Shown piece by piece: positions 11,741 to 25,800 of a stretch of 64,000 bases of DNA. This stretch comes from Metopolophium dirhodum (taxonomy: Eukaryota; Arthropoda; Insecta; Hemiptera; Aphididae). The stretch spans positions 30,294,447 through 30,358,446 of the forward strand of contig NC_083564.1 in the NCBI RefSeq assembly GCF_019925205.1, in the 5' to 3' direction. The position numbers and the translations under genes are program-made. The number at the start of each line of letters is the position of its first letter. Position 1 is the first letter of the stretch. The notes beneath the pieces were generated by a model. It saw only the letters and a list, made by a program, of their open reading frames with translations. It was not told the origin of the DNA and searched no databases.

Positions 11741-13221
11741 AATAACGACGGTCCCCTCGGCACATTATGTATATATTATATTATATGCTGTTCAGGAAAT
11801 GTAAAATATAGTTCCTACGCGGGTCGTTGCAGGTATACATATATATATATATAATATTATGGACATGATTATGTGCGAGTTCCTCTACGGTTATAAAAAA
11901 AAAATTGACGTTGTTTTATGCATCATGATCAATTAATACTACAATTTCTTCCGGTCGATTCGATTACTATTCTTTTAAAATATATTTTAACAATATTTGC
12001 AACGCACTAAACATTTTTCACCACACAGTCTGGGTTGTATGGGTAGTCCTAAGTCTGAACATAGTGGGCAGGAATAATATTATATTATTTTTATCTAAAA
12101 TTTAATTAATTTATACAGCGTTATATTTTCGTGTAGGAACCAATATTCTAAAGCAGCGTAGGACCTGGATATTATGTTATAATGTTATATACATATATAA
12201 TTTTCGTACTGGTAACTTACCAGGAGCTTGGTACTCGTCATGTAACCATGGTATCGCCTGTCATGTCGCGTGTAGGAGCTTTTAATGTATGACCATATAT
12301 TATATATACGCCAAGCCCGTTTAATCTCGGATTGCCCGAAAACAATCGGAAGTCGCCACGGAGGTGCAAAAACAGAATTCGTCGACAATCAATTGAACGT
12401 AGGTAAACTAGCTATACGTACTAATATAATATTATATACTTACCTACTGCCGAAACGATTCGAATTTGATTATAATATTATTGTTATGTACACACATATA
12501 AAATCGTCCCTGTTGGGTATAAATTAGTCATGCTGTAATAATGCATGCTTTTATAATATTATATAAAAATGACGTAGTCCGCTAAATACAAACATTGTAT
12601 ATTATGGTAAAAAAAAAAACAATTAAAATATTGGTATCGCGGTCAGGTATATAAAAATGCGATATTTTGTATTAATAATCTACAATCACGTTAGTCACTG
12701 TTACTCATACTCATAATAATTTAAGTAATAATTTTCGTTTTAATTATTGATTTACATAATATTATATGTAATATTATTATTTAATCATTTCGCGATCATC
12801 GTGGTTTTAATCGGTATCTCTATATTAATAATATGGCGTGCAAAAAGTGGTACAAAGTTCGTTACGATATTATTATATTTACGTGGTTCGAATGAATGAT
12901 AAAACCGTGTGTATAAATAAATTGTCGAGACGATTATTATAATATTCTATAAATATAGGTAGGTACACGCCCGCATACGATGCAGAGGTCATACCAATAT
13001 AGCACACATAAAAAGGGCGCAGGACAGATGCCGTTTATTTATTTATGTGTCGTGTGTGGCGAATTACGTGTCCTTTATTATTTTTATTTTTATAGAAAAC
13101 CGCGTAATTCCTATCGTGCTAAGTACGAATTTAACGAAACCGAAACACACACACCTGGTGATTAACCGCACGATTCGAAATCGTTTTAATATAGCGTTGA
13201 TACATAATATATTATATATTT
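11741..13221. other. AT-rich non-coding spacer
   Basis: ATAATATT-type runs throughout. Short frames at 12285-12527 and 12980-13165 show no domain. No element ends are found. Confidence 0.5.
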
Positions 13222-13993
13222 GGAGAGTGATTCACCAACCAGCTCTACCTTTTTTTTTTTGGTCAACAATGCAGTGGTTCAAAATCTGATATTCGGAAAA
13301 GTTAAATACACTACAAGATCACGTCTTTAAACTCTTGATATAATAATTTGTACTAGATACTTAAAGAGTGTTTTGCTGAGTACAGATGACTTCTGTTTTT
13401 CAAATGAAACCCCTCCTTTTGTGCTGTAAATTATTTAGCAGATATTTTTTCTGAAAATGTTCACGAATAGAAGTCAAAATTATTCAACCGAGTAGTTTTG
13501 AGTTATTTAAGCTTAATGTACTAAATATAATGGGTTTGGTAGATATAATGGAGATTTGAAAGTTTTTGTTATCAACATTTTTAATTCGTAAAAATGATCA
13601 TACTATATCAAACTACACTAGATCCAATATTATATGAAACTTAAATTGTTGTGAAACCATTTTTAAGAAATATTATCCTTAGTATATAATATACATTTTG
13701 ATAACTGAGAAATTACTCGTAAGCATTTTAATTAAATTAGGTGAATTTATTACAATTTACAATATTATTAAAAACAAATTACCCACTAAATAATTTAGGT
13801 ACAGGTTCTCCCATTGAGAAACAGAAGTTTGTGTTGACACTACATAAGTGATACGTGAAATCTCGATAATTCGAAAATATTATGGTATCTTTGTAGATAT
13901 ATTTAAAAATCAATTCAAAAAAATCATAGCTTGAACAAATTATTCATCATTAAAGTAAACATTAGGGGTGATCGTGCTTTATGAACCACTCTG
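13222..13993 (+). mobile_element. TA-flanked MITE, copy B (772 bp, near full length)
   Basis: The left end is GAGAGTGATTCACCAACC. The right end contains GGGGTGATCGTGCTTTATG then ACCACTCTG followed by TA. Internal landmarks in common order with the other copies include the CTACTCG/TTACTCG motif after GATAACTGAGAAA, CCACTAAATAATTTAGGTA, then GAAACAGAAGTTTGTG. It is about 300 bp longer than copy A, which appears to be internally deleted. No coding capacity is seen. Confidence 0.75.
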
Positions 13994-16900
13994 TATTATA
14001 AGACTGTAGTTTGTCACTTTGTTTCGTATATGACTGCTATTTTTTTTTTTTGTCCATTGGAAACCATTTTATTTATTTTTTACATTACGTTTATTTATGT
14101 ATAAGCCCTAAGTACTTAGTTTGTTCCACTGTTTTAAATAAGTGGTGGGATATAATAGCTGTGGCCTGTGTTTACGTTTGGCGGTCCCGCATCCTGCTCA
14201 GTGGTCGAATTCGATACTTTTATGTAAGTGGCTCGGAACGAGTGAGGGGATATTAAAAAGCCGTTAATACGTCCGTCAGCTCAAGATAATATATTATATA
14301 TTATATTTATATAAATTGTGCGTGCGTAGGCAACACCTTTCGTTTTAACTAGACAATTTACTATGTACGCACATATGTATTAATTAGGTAAATCATTGAT
14401 TTTGTTGTATTATTGTTTGATACCATTTCAAAAATAACTTCACACTAAAATTCTTTTGTTTTTTGGTCAAATAATAGTTCTATTGGTATTTATGTCACTG
14501 CAATCGACTTTTAATACCAGTTAAATCTTAACCTAATACTTTCGGCCACACAAAATATGTAAACTACATACCTATTGATGAAACGTACTTTTACATGATA
14601 GGCCTAACCGCAAATTACCTTCTTAAATGGTATTTATTATATAGGTACGTACAATATTTCGTTGTAACTCTTTTTCATCGAATCAATAGTTACTTATAGT
14701 TTTTTTTAGTTTGTTCTGCCGATTCAAGATGTAATATTGGCACTTAACATCAACAACAAATTTCGTGGAAACGGTTGGAAACGCTTTGAAGTTAATGAAA
14801 AAACTCGTAATACTCAAATACCTTGGTATACTGGTAGGCATATATATTTTTTTTATTTCAATTGAAGTTTTCTCTATATTATGTAAATTTGTTTTTGGTT
14901 CACTATATATATTAGTCAGTTCTTCTGATATATAAAAAATATTGTTAGAAAGCAGAAGCAGATTTTCATTTAAAATGAAACATTCATTATATGGCACTAC
15001 TATGACTACTATGACTATCTTAAACGAGTTAATTAGTTAAACGAAGTTGAATTAAAGTACAAACTAGTAACTATACATAATGTGTCTAAAAAAATGGAAG
15101 TACTTAATTATAGTTGTCATCGGGTCTTCTGAAACCGAAATCCCTGCATCTGTTACCGAAATCTAATAGTTCTGAGTGTTCGCTCAGGGCCTTCAAGTCA
15201 AATGAGCAAGTCTACGTATACACAACACATAATTCGGTCAAGTCGTCGGGGAGTGGCGAATGGAACGAATTCGACTAGATCAAACCATGAAGTTCAGAAT
15301 ATGAAAACGTGAGAGAGTCAACATGTTTGGTAAGTACCTATAGATATAATATACTCTCATGATGTATATTTTATAAAAGCGACTTCTTGCGAGGAAATAT
15401 TATAATATTGTGGAGAGTTTAATCGAATAATGTGTGAGCAAACAATCATAAAAAAAAAGTTCAAAAAATGTTAGTAAATTCAGTTTTATCTTTTATAAGA
15501 CACAATACTATATAATATTGTGACTTAATCATGAACCGAATAAAAATAAAACGTGATATACAAGAGTTGCAGGTTAACCATATTATTATATTATATTATA
15601 ATAATATAGAATATTACACTATTATTAATATTATTCATTATGACGTGATAAATTATTCGGTAATATTGGAGTAAAGTAAAGTACCTATATCTCATTTAAT
15701 TATTTAAAAAAAAAACCGATTGTACGAGGCTTTTCAAAAATGTATGGTTTCCAAAACCAGTAAAACTTAAATGCATTATTATACTAACAACGATACTTAG
15801 AATAATTGACTGTAATAAAAAAAAATAATCAGTAGATTTTGAATATATAACTTATATTATGTATATATATTATGTACCTATACGTTCGGAATGAAACTAA
15901 TTAAAAATTATGTTACATGACTTTGTAATTTTAGTATCTAAAGATCAGTTTTGATTGATAACCTCAAAATATTTTAAAGCCATCTTCGTCATAATATATT
16001 TTTTTATATTTATTTATTATACCTACTTTATCATTATAATGATATAGGTTTATCAATGACCCCGTATCGAGTTGTACGTAGAAATGCATATTTTTCAAAT
16101 CACAAATGATAACTAGAAATTTTGGAGTTGGAAATTTGTTTTTAGAAAATTTAATTACGTCATATGAAATTGTGAAAGCCATAGTCATGTTAATAAAAAA
16201 CGTTTCGATAGAAATATCGTGTAAAAAATTCCGAAAAATTTGACGTTTAAAATATATATAACGACACTATCTAATTACGTTAATTAAAAATCGTAACTTA
16301 GACTATTACCTATCTATCAATGAATATTACTAAAATTATAATTTTTTGTAACGTTTTATTCGAAAACCACCTGCAGATTTTTTTTTAAATATTGTTTGTC
16401 GCGATTGAATACGTTTAAGAAACCGTTATTCATAGTTGTTGTATAGTTACGTTAAACGTAATACATTATTTTGTAATATCTACGTCATAAAGTACACAAT
16501 ATTCTTATATTATATTAATATAGTCTGTGTAGGAAAATTGGAGCGCGTGACGAGGTTTTAAACAGATATTTTATGTTTCATAATAATAATTATATTATGT
16601 GCATTATTATTTTACACATTATAGATGCTGACAATATTCGAATTCGAGACACTGCACACGAAAAATATACCCAAGTATAATATTATTATTATTATTATAG
16701 CAAGACGAGCGTTTTGTCTGCAGCGTTCATCGGTAACCATTGTCTTGAAATTTTTAACCCGATGTAAACGATAATATTATTATGTTACTAATTTAAGTTT
16801 CCTCCAAACAGAGACGACAGTAGGTACCATATACACATTTCGAGGACCCGGAGAAATTCGACCAAGTCGACAGTCATCGTAAGCGGAGATAATATATTAC

Positions 16901-17033
16901 TATATTGTAGGCATTAAATAGTTTCTCAAGGCTCGTCGGAAACCATAAATTAATAGGTATATACGTTTATACAAAAGAAAAAAAACCAAACACGACTATA
17001 ATATGTACATTGTTCATTGAATACGTATATATA
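13994..17033. other. AT-rich non-coding spacer
   Basis: No gene or clear element is seen. A 104-codon minus-strand frame at 14683-14997 is Asn/Ile/Ser/Tyr-rich, as expected from AT-rich random sequence, and matches nothing I recognise. ATTATAATAAT tracts lie at 15581-15640 and 16675-16700. Confidence 0.5.
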
Positions 17034-17685
17034 CAGAGCGATTCTTTTGTCTCGGCGCAAATATAAAAATATATAATTGAAATTAAGCATTTTTTTTTAG
17101 TTATTATACCATCTCTTTTGAAGCGTTTGGGAACCAATTTTCCTACGATTATTACATAGTAAGTGTTTGTTCTTAAGGGTGTCGGAGCCTATAGGTACGC
17201 GTTTTCAGCACAAAAACTTGACTCGCATGAAAAGCTCTCATTCTTCGTGCATTTATTATGCTATATTTTATTTTATTCGAAAGGCCTTAACGTATTGTAC
17301 TGCGAGTGTAAAAAGTCTTTTCCGAGAAGTCGTAATAAACGTTCATGACGTATGTACACTGTCCATCGTTGAGCACATTTTTTAAATAATATTATATTCT
17401 TCTATATTGTATTGTTGAAAGCTAATTAAAAAATCTGAGTTCAACGCGAACCTGAATAATGTTTTCTTCTTCCGAATAAAAACAAAAAAGTTGATCCGAT
17501 AGTTCTACGAGGCGAGATCGTTCTTACTGTTAAGTCGAAATGATTTTATTTTATTTTTCCGTACTATTAAGTATGTGTGTAACTAGAAATCGCCGGTTGT
17601 GATAGTCTTTAGATTATTTAAACATTTTTTTTTTATACATTTCCCGCACTATTTCGCGGTTATCGAGTAAGAAAATATCACCCTG
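17034..17685 (+). mobile_element. TA-flanked MITE, related family (652 bp)
   Basis: The left terminus CAGAGCGATTCTTTTGTCTC is preceded by TA. The right terminus ends ATATCACCCTG followed by TA. The reverse complement of the right end (CAGGGTGATATTTTCTTACT) matches the left at roughly two thirds of positions. The interior does not resemble copies A/B, so this is a sister family sharing the CAG(G/A)G(T/C)GATTC cap. Two short plus-strand frames inside carry no domain. Confidence 0.6.
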
Positions 17686-20019
17686 TACATAATTTATACC
17701 TGCACTCTGGAGATATTATGTTAATCACTTCGATGTACGTTACTCTTTTAGACCATAATTTCGGTTTATTTGAATATGAATAGCGTTTGGTTTCGCGTGA
17801 CGAAGTTCACTCGGTCGTCGTCGTCGTCGTTTTTATTTGTAGACACCGATAATAGTAGTAACAGTAATAACACACGTAAGTACCGAAGTGATTACCGTGG
17901 TAGACGAAAAAACCATTCCGTAATTATTACTATATGCGTACGATATTATGTTATTATAATTGTACTGTTTAACTCGAAGACACTTTAAACCGGACACTAT
18001 ATAGTCACGATCGTTGTCTGCAGCTGCTGCTCTTCCGTCTCCGCGAAGACTCCAACAAAGATCAAAAAAAAAAAAAAAAATGTGCATATCCTACGCGATA
18101 CCCAAATGAATAAAAAACAAATTAAAACTACCTATATAGTATACTCATTAAATTATTAAATAATCACATTTATTGCACGGAATATTACTACAGAACGTGT
18201 AAACTTCATAAAATCCAATATTATTGAGGGATAAATCGTCATGTTTATTTTATTAAATGCACAAACCGAAAAGGTACGTATTAAATTTATTATTTTTATT
18301 ATAAAACTACTACTATGTGTGCTATACACAAATTAGATAGTTTTACATATTATCATTTAAAGGTGCCTTGTACTTTGTAGACTTTATATTATGACATATA
18401 CCATCGTTATAATTTGTATCACATTGTAAATTGGAATATTAATTTCCGTCAATAATAAGATTAATAGTGTTACGTCTTTGTTGTCGCCCGGGCTGTAAAA
18501 TTGTTATAATAATAATTTCATTCATATCAAAAGAAATTACCGTAATACATAATATAATACACGTCATTTTATAATTATATAACTTATGGGTTGATTCCCC
18601 TGTCTCGCTAAGCTTGTGGTGAGAGTGGGGGAGGCTTAATATTTTAAAGTTTAAACTTAGGTTACTCAGTCATTATCTCATTCATATATTTATTATAGCT
18701 TGTTGAAGTATTACAGTCTTAATTATAATAATATAATACAATCGATTCGTCAATATTGTGCATAACCAAACGAGTAATAATATATTATAATATGCGTTAT
18801 ATTTCTCACTATCATATTATCATTATCATTCCTCGACGTCTATAGTTACCGCCACTGACCACTGCACTCGAGAATTATAATTAGAAATGTCAAATTAGTC
18901 ACGGACAAGACGTCGGATGGCCGGTAAGAACGACGTGTGACTATAATAATAATTGTCGGCTTCACCGGTCGTTGTAGTGATGAGGAGACGTCGATGCCGA
19001 CGATAAGGCTCTGTAGCGAAACGTTTCCATTGTACCCGAACGTCATGTCCAGAAGCAGCTGAAGTCGATAAGTTGATTAGAAAAAAAACAGTTTTGTCGA
19101 CATTTTAGTATTTTTTGTTCCGTGTCACAGCAGGCGAGTGTACTCTGCATCTACTGTTAGAGGTTCAACACTTAGAATCCACTGCAATTTAGTTAGATGT
19201 GCAGATGTTGACCGATTTTTAATGTGTTCAATTTGTATCATTATGATGTTATTTAATGTGTGTGTAGGTCAGTCGCATATTTTAATGTTTGAAATAATTT
19301 CCTTTGCAAGAAAATTTTATAAGAATTCGATGATATAATCATCAAATTTTATATTTATAAACTAGTAGAGGTACCTACTATCATAATTATATTGTGGTTG
19401 TATTAGATGATAGGATAAAGGAATACATTTTTAAAAATATATAATTAATTTGTTTAATTGGCATAAAATTGGCTAAGAACGAGTATGCTAGACTGATTCT
19501 CAAATTCGGCAATATTAAAATGCTTTAATTTGTCATACCATTTGGTACCAGACGGTGTCGTCCTGTGGCGATACCAACTTTTATTTTTCAAACGACAATT
19601 AACCTTTTTACTGTTGATATTATTAAGCTGATTTTGTACTTATAAACATAAATTAATGAAAATATAGCCCCTATAAGTATATATTTAAAAATTTGGAATT
19701 CGACCAAATACATTATTAAAGGTAAAAATGGGTGTATGCTAGCTTGATGAATCATACTGGAATACTGGATAAATATTGATGTAAATTTATACTTGTTACA
19801 AGCCATTTGCAAAATATATATACCGACTTATAGTAGGAGGGTGTAGGTGAAACGTCCACATAGATTAATAAGGAGAAAATATGAGGGATACAGCCCCACA
19901 AAAATGTAGTCCTAGTTTGGCGTCTATGCATTATGCTTACCTACCTATGTATTATTATATTATACCTTTAATCACGTTTTTCCTCCGCGGCGCGGCGTCT
20001 ATATCATAATAAAATATTA
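17686..20019. other. Non-coding spacer with one possible orphan MITE end
   Basis: GGGTTGATTCCCCTGTCTCGC near 18588-18608 resembles the left end at 17034, but no partner right end was found. (GTC)n lies at 17814-17830. A short A run lies at 18064-18080. No gene is seen. Confidence 0.45.
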
Positions 20020-20800
20020 TATTATATTCCGTTGAGCGCGTTATGGTAATTAGACGAGACAATGGATCGCGGCGAGGGCGAATTAAGATTTATTACGTCG
20101 TGCAGTACACGAATCGCGAGTGAACTCTGAGGGGGTAGCTCCGAAAACCGCACTCGAACCCCTTCCCGTATTGTTATTATTATTGTTCTCACACTGTATA
20201 TAATATATTATAAAGGTATAGGTGCTTTTCGCGAGCGAAACGGACTTGGGTGTCTGCGGACGGCTGGCGCTCGTCCAAATTTTATAATAACTCGGCAGAG
20301 GACTGTTTTTCTCGGTCTCGGCGTCGGTCTGTCTCCCCCCCCCCCCTACCATCAACACTCGCCATATCTCTGTTTTTTATACGGACTTGTTCAATGGGCG
20401 CAACACCTATACCGTCTCCGCTCGTGCAGTGCGATCTGTATACGATCTGTATACATATATAAATGTATGTGGGTACGCTTGCTCCGAATTTTCCGTTTGC
20501 ATTAACCGCAATTTAAAACGTCTTACAACGTCTGCACCCCATACAATGGGTGTATATATGTGTATAATATGCGCATTACGCGTACACACGCGCGCGGGGA
20601 CGACTTATAATATACATAGGTAGATAGCACGGCGCCGAGGAATGTGTAAAAACCATTAGCAGAGAGAACGAAAAAACTCGAGGATATTAATTATCGTTTT
20701 CCCCCCTTTTATATTATATCGTGCGCATGCACCCGTCAGGAGCCACCGTCGTATACGACCCCACACGCCCCACTCGAGTCTCTATACAAACAATATAATA
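20020..20800. other. GC-richer patch
   Basis: CpG-bearing stretches (CCGCGGCGCGGCG near 19985-20000, GCGAGCGAAACG near 20231) and a 12-C homopolymer at 20335-20346 stand out from the AT-rich surroundings. Open frames of 70-91 codons on both strands overlap each other and look like by-products of GC content. A TATAAAG at 20210 could be a core promoter element, but there is no other support. Confidence 0.35.
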
Positions 20801-22319
20801 TATTATAATCGTAACAACAATAATATCTATACCAGGCCGTTATTATATTATATTGTATTATATGTTATCTATATAGGTAGTTAACCAGCTATACGGCAGT
20901 TACTATAATATGGCGTACGCGTAGAACTGCAGCGCAGTAGATACTCGATCCAGGCGTGAGTAATTTGCGCCACTTTTTAGGGTCGTAATAATAATTTTTT
21001 TTAACTTTTTCATAATATGTATTTTACTATATAATCGTATTGTACAAATCGAGTTAATTTTAGTAGGCACATTTCAAGATTAAGTAAAATAAACATATGT
21101 ATAATGATTATTGTAATTGTGTACCTATACGAGTAATATTTCAATAAAATATGTAAAAATCAGGAATATTATAATTAACTGTTCAAATTGTTCATATTAT
21201 TTTATTTATTCAGGTCTTATGTGCTGCATATAACTGTTGTGCACTCGGTAAATTTATCTGGTAAATTCCAATAGTTGAAATTAGAAGTGTGACACAGATT
21301 ACATATTATGCATTTATGTGATTTCGTTTTATGCCATGACACAGGTAACGAAAGTTAATAGCTGTTGGACAAAAAAAAAGTGAGTTTTATTTTTAAGAAG
21401 ACGTAATTTGTTATTTAATATGCATTTAAAATATATAGACTAAAATGTGTTAAACAATTATTGTCTTTTTTTGGTTCTTAAATAAACATTTTATATGATT
21501 TAATATCGTTGATTATAATTACTTAGTTAAAGTATTAACAACATTAAGCTCCGGTGAACTATTTGAAAATAAAAAATAACCTTAATTGTAAAGACTAAGT
21601 TACTTTTTTAACTCGAAGTTATGGAACTAACCAAATAAAAAGGGTAACTAAAAAAATAATTGAATTACAATTTTGAAACGTAATTCGTAATGTAATTTAA
21701 TTATCATAAAACTCTCCCAACACTGTCTAATACGCACGTATATAGGTACCTATGAATATTGTTTTGTTTAAATTTGTCTGATTGAAATAATATTAGTGAT
21801 CCGAGACTTTTGATGATGATTCAACCGACTTATTATGAAAGCAAAAATCGAGTAGTCTTAAACTCTGACCGGGACAATCACTGCGTGCAGACTTAATGTT
21901 TAGAAGAGGACCTGATGCCCACACGACGTGTTGTCTCCGTCTTGCAAACGTAGGTACAATACATCCATTTTGCGTTCAGAAGAATCCCTTTTGTATCGTT
22001 AGTTTTAATATAATATACTATAGGTAACAGTAGATTGACCAGTTATCAAATTATCAAAGTTAACAGCAGTCCGCTGTCTATCGTCGGATTTTAATTTAAA
22101 TCGAGTCATAGAATAGCACAACTTACAAACGCTCGTAACTAGAATTAAATTTGGAATAATAAAACCGACGAGATAACGTAGTGGATTAAATATTCTATTA
22201 CCTTTAAATTTGACAATGTAGGTCGATTTACTGCGCATGATATCAAAACTAACAACACGCACTATATAATAGGATTTTGCTGAACGGAAATTTGCAACGT
22301 CGTACGACGGAGAAGACAC
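20801..22319. other. AT-rich spacer with a dispersed repeat fragment
   Basis: Mostly featureless. The segment 21901-21950 reads on the minus strand as CAAGACGGAGACAACA and continues into GTGTGGGCAT. A related plus-strand segment is at 42851-42900, so this is a small dispersed repeat in opposite orientation. Confidence 0.45.
21901..21950 (-). repeat. Dispersed repeat fragment (AAGACGGAGACAACA motif)
   Basis: The minus strand shares AAGACGGAGACAACA, a TGTGG(C/G) segment and a CTTCTTAAA/CTTCTAAAC segment with 42851-42900 on the plus strand. The family is not identified. Confidence 0.45.
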
Positions 22320-22860
22320 GTGCGGTCATCGAGTCTTCTCCCGACTTAGGCGTTTCGAAACGATCGTTTTAGATTTCCTATACGGTTGGCCGAAGACGTA
22401 TATTATTATATTCGGTCGATGGTGAACGTGCGATTTATGCGTATTTTGTGCGCAGCAAGCCCGAAACATAAATATATTATATGGGCGGTGTACAGGGTGT
22501 ACCGGCGGTATATATCTGCGGAAGACTTGGGCATATTAAAATGTGATTTCGACGTAAAACTGTCAAATCCTCCAGGACACGTCCCCAGCATATGTACACT
22601 GCAGGAGACCCACGGTGGGCAAGGGGGTAGGGGATGATGCAGCAGTGATCGTTACCCTAATATCTCCCGGCGACCCGAGCAATAAATAGCGGCCGGGGCG
22701 CTATGTACGCGTAAGGTACGTCATATAAGTAGACTCCTTTCCCCATTAGAATAACCGTCCTTTGTACGGCGGCAGTGTAATACCTCAGGATAACAACAAA
22801 TGGGCGTAACGACATTCCGGAAATCGTTATACGCGCGCGTACATTATATAGGTATACCTA
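22320..22860. other. GC-richer patch
   Basis: More balanced composition than its surroundings. It holds an 83-codon plus-strand frame at 22386-22637 that begins at a non-ATG codon, and an overlapping minus-strand frame. No domain, splice context or Kozak ATG was found. Treated as non-coding. Confidence 0.35.
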
Positions 22861-25800
22861 CAGCACACATTAAAATATATATATAGGCAGATACTCTATT
22901 ATATACACACGGGGAGATGAAAAAATGGAAGACATTTACACCAGTTTAGAATAAAAATAATAACAATATTAATATTGTGTTCTCCCTGCAGTGTGTACCT
23001 TCACGTTTTTTCGACGAACATTAAAATACATCGAGAAGTCGAAATATTGGATAATATTAAAATATGATCTCGTCATCTCTCTGTGGTACGGATCGACCCA
23101 AACGCACACCGTGTCTTAAATTATACGACTATAATATGTATTTTACCGTAGACCGCTGTATATTATTAGAAGTCTTCCGATTCTGTCCACCACCAAAAAT
23201 CGTTATTTTCGAAAATCGTCGCAGTGGTCGACAGCTGCACTCACAGCATAATAATATATTGTGTACATCATAATATTAGGTTTGGGATGTTTATGACCTT
23301 ATAAACCCTAAAAAATTATGCATTCAAATATGCTAAAGATATCAAAGTGTGCAAAACAATCAAATATGACATTATAAAATGCATTGCAAATATTGTATTA
23401 TCCTGGTCCTTTGTTGTTTGCCTTTTGATTTAATTCTAAAAAAAAAACCTAATTTAATTGTAAATTAAAACAATTTGAATATATTATTTTTGGATAATTT
23501 TTACATATATTTTCTGAATTGATTTAAATGATGGGAATTTTTTTTCGAGGTTTTTAAACAAGAACTGTCGTTGGTTGTCAAATAAGACAAATTGTAAGAT
23601 AAGCTTTGTTAAACTTCGGCGCATATTAAACTATATAAATGTATTAATTAATTTTTTTTATCGAAAGAATATTACAATCATTAGATTAAGTAGCCATGAA
23701 TACATATTTATTTTCATCCAGTATGCTTAGTTTAAATTATTATTTTTTTCTAAATAATATAAAATGCATAATAATATATCGTGTAAATTCATCGCAAATT
23801 CATGCATATGGAATACAATTCATGCTGATTTTTATTTAAAGAGTTTTTAATCGTGTTTTTTTCGTGCACTCTTGTGGAGATACTATTTACGCATCATATG
23901 GAGTTTTATTTATATTTAGATAGATTAAAATAATGTATACTGCGATTGGAACGACTTTTCACTGTTTTCCACGTCGTGCCATTGCGGGTCCTACGACCAA
24001 TCCAATGGGTATAATAATTATATATTTTAAATCTTTCAACTGAGGTTTTCTACTCGAAATTCGTGTCGTTGTACGCTTTTGCCACCCTACAAGTATGCGT
24101 GTAGTCGACATTTTTTCAACAAGCACCTATGATGCAAATCCGATATAATATTATTTAGTATCATAATCGATAGTAATGTCATATTATTATCATATTCTTC
24201 GAGACCGTTTAGCAAACCACATCGGAGGTTATATCGTCGCTTCAGCGATGAATTACTTTTGTATTATTACAAACTATAATTTAAACGTGCGGCGGCCGTC
24301 ATGCACTGCACACATTATTATTATTATTATTATTATTTATATTATTACTATTGGGCTGCACTAGGTCAACGTCGAGGGGGACCGTTATTATTATTATTGT
24401 TTTGTGTGGTATTCTTTCGTGTCCGAAAAATGATTTCAGATGTAATTACTAATTTGCGACCCAGCCGGTGCCCCGAACTGAACGAGTCGTCATTGTCGTC
24501 GTCACCTCGATCGAATCAAGGTCGGAAACACTCAAAGTATATTATATTTTACGGATATCTAATGTACCTACCGCAGTATAATCTATTATATAGGGCTTGA
24601 ACTTTAAATTTCAAAAAAAATACACCCTTGAAAATATTAAATCATTAGCGACCAAAAAACAAAATATATGCACTTATCTTTGTTTTTCGGTTTGTGAGTA
24701 CTCCAACTTTGATAGAGAATGTAAACTTCGCCGTTTATGTCTTCATATATTTTAAGAATGTTATTCATTTCATTACATGCATAGTACTATTATTTTATTA
24801 TCAAATTAAATTTCTGTTATAAGCAACTCTTGTTTACGCTTTATTGCCCTTTTGGGCGTCAATATATACAATAGGTACAGTATAGTATAATGTTATATAG
24901 AACTGCAACACATAAATCGTTTCCCATTCGATTAGTTTTCTGTATCACCGTAACACAACAATTTTATAGTGTTTATAGTGTCTCATGGTGTTGTGTGTGT
25001 GTGCGTGTGCGTGTGTGTGAAGATCAAATACTGAGCGAAAGCGCTGCATTTTTTCCACTCTCCTTATCTAATATACTATATTTGACTAAGTCACCTTAAA
25101 TTCCATCACTTATCTGACCAGTATTTTTTGTCTATCTATTTTTTTTTTTTGTTTTTTGTACGAGCTGTGTCAGGAGAAGTGCGTTTTGTTGGTCGGTATC
25201 TGTTTAGTCTGTAACACAAAATATGTGTGTGTGAAGCAATCTCTTATTTGTTCTTCGTGTGTGTACGCGTTTTTGTCCTAAGGAAGTATAGGTACCTACG
25301 TATATTGTTTTTATTTTATATATATTATAATACTCGTATATTATACAAACGCGACAATCGCACACAAAGGTTTATTTGATACAACATTATATAAATACAT
25401 CGTTTACGAAATCCTCTAAGACCTAGTTGTATACATACTATACTTATATCATATATATATACATACATCTAATGGAATACAACATGAATACGTTTATGTA
25501 TATAAAATTACATATTATTATATGTAGGTTTACATCATGCGCGTCACCAATTTACATTTTATGTTTGTTGTTTAACTTAGGAAGTGAAGTTGTAGCTTAA
25601 GAGTAGGTAGATATAAAAGGAGTGTAAATACATTATACGCGAGTCGAAATTTAATAAAATCTCGTTTCTGTCTGTTATATAGGTATATTATAGGAAAGTG
25701 TTATCAATTTTTATACGGTGCAGGGGTCATGCTGGGTTATATTTAGCTATTATACACACATTTAAAATTTAGTTCGGCGTGGTAAAAGTGAGTGAATTCG

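Noticed and set aside
22490..22512. ACAGGGTGTACCGG as a CAGGGTGATTC MITE end
   Set aside because: Similarity stops after CAGGGTG, and the local GTACAGGGTGTAC is a chance near-palindrome.
22386..22637. 83-codon frame resembling a small protein
   Set aside because: Begins at TTG, overlaps an antisense frame, and has no domain or splice context.
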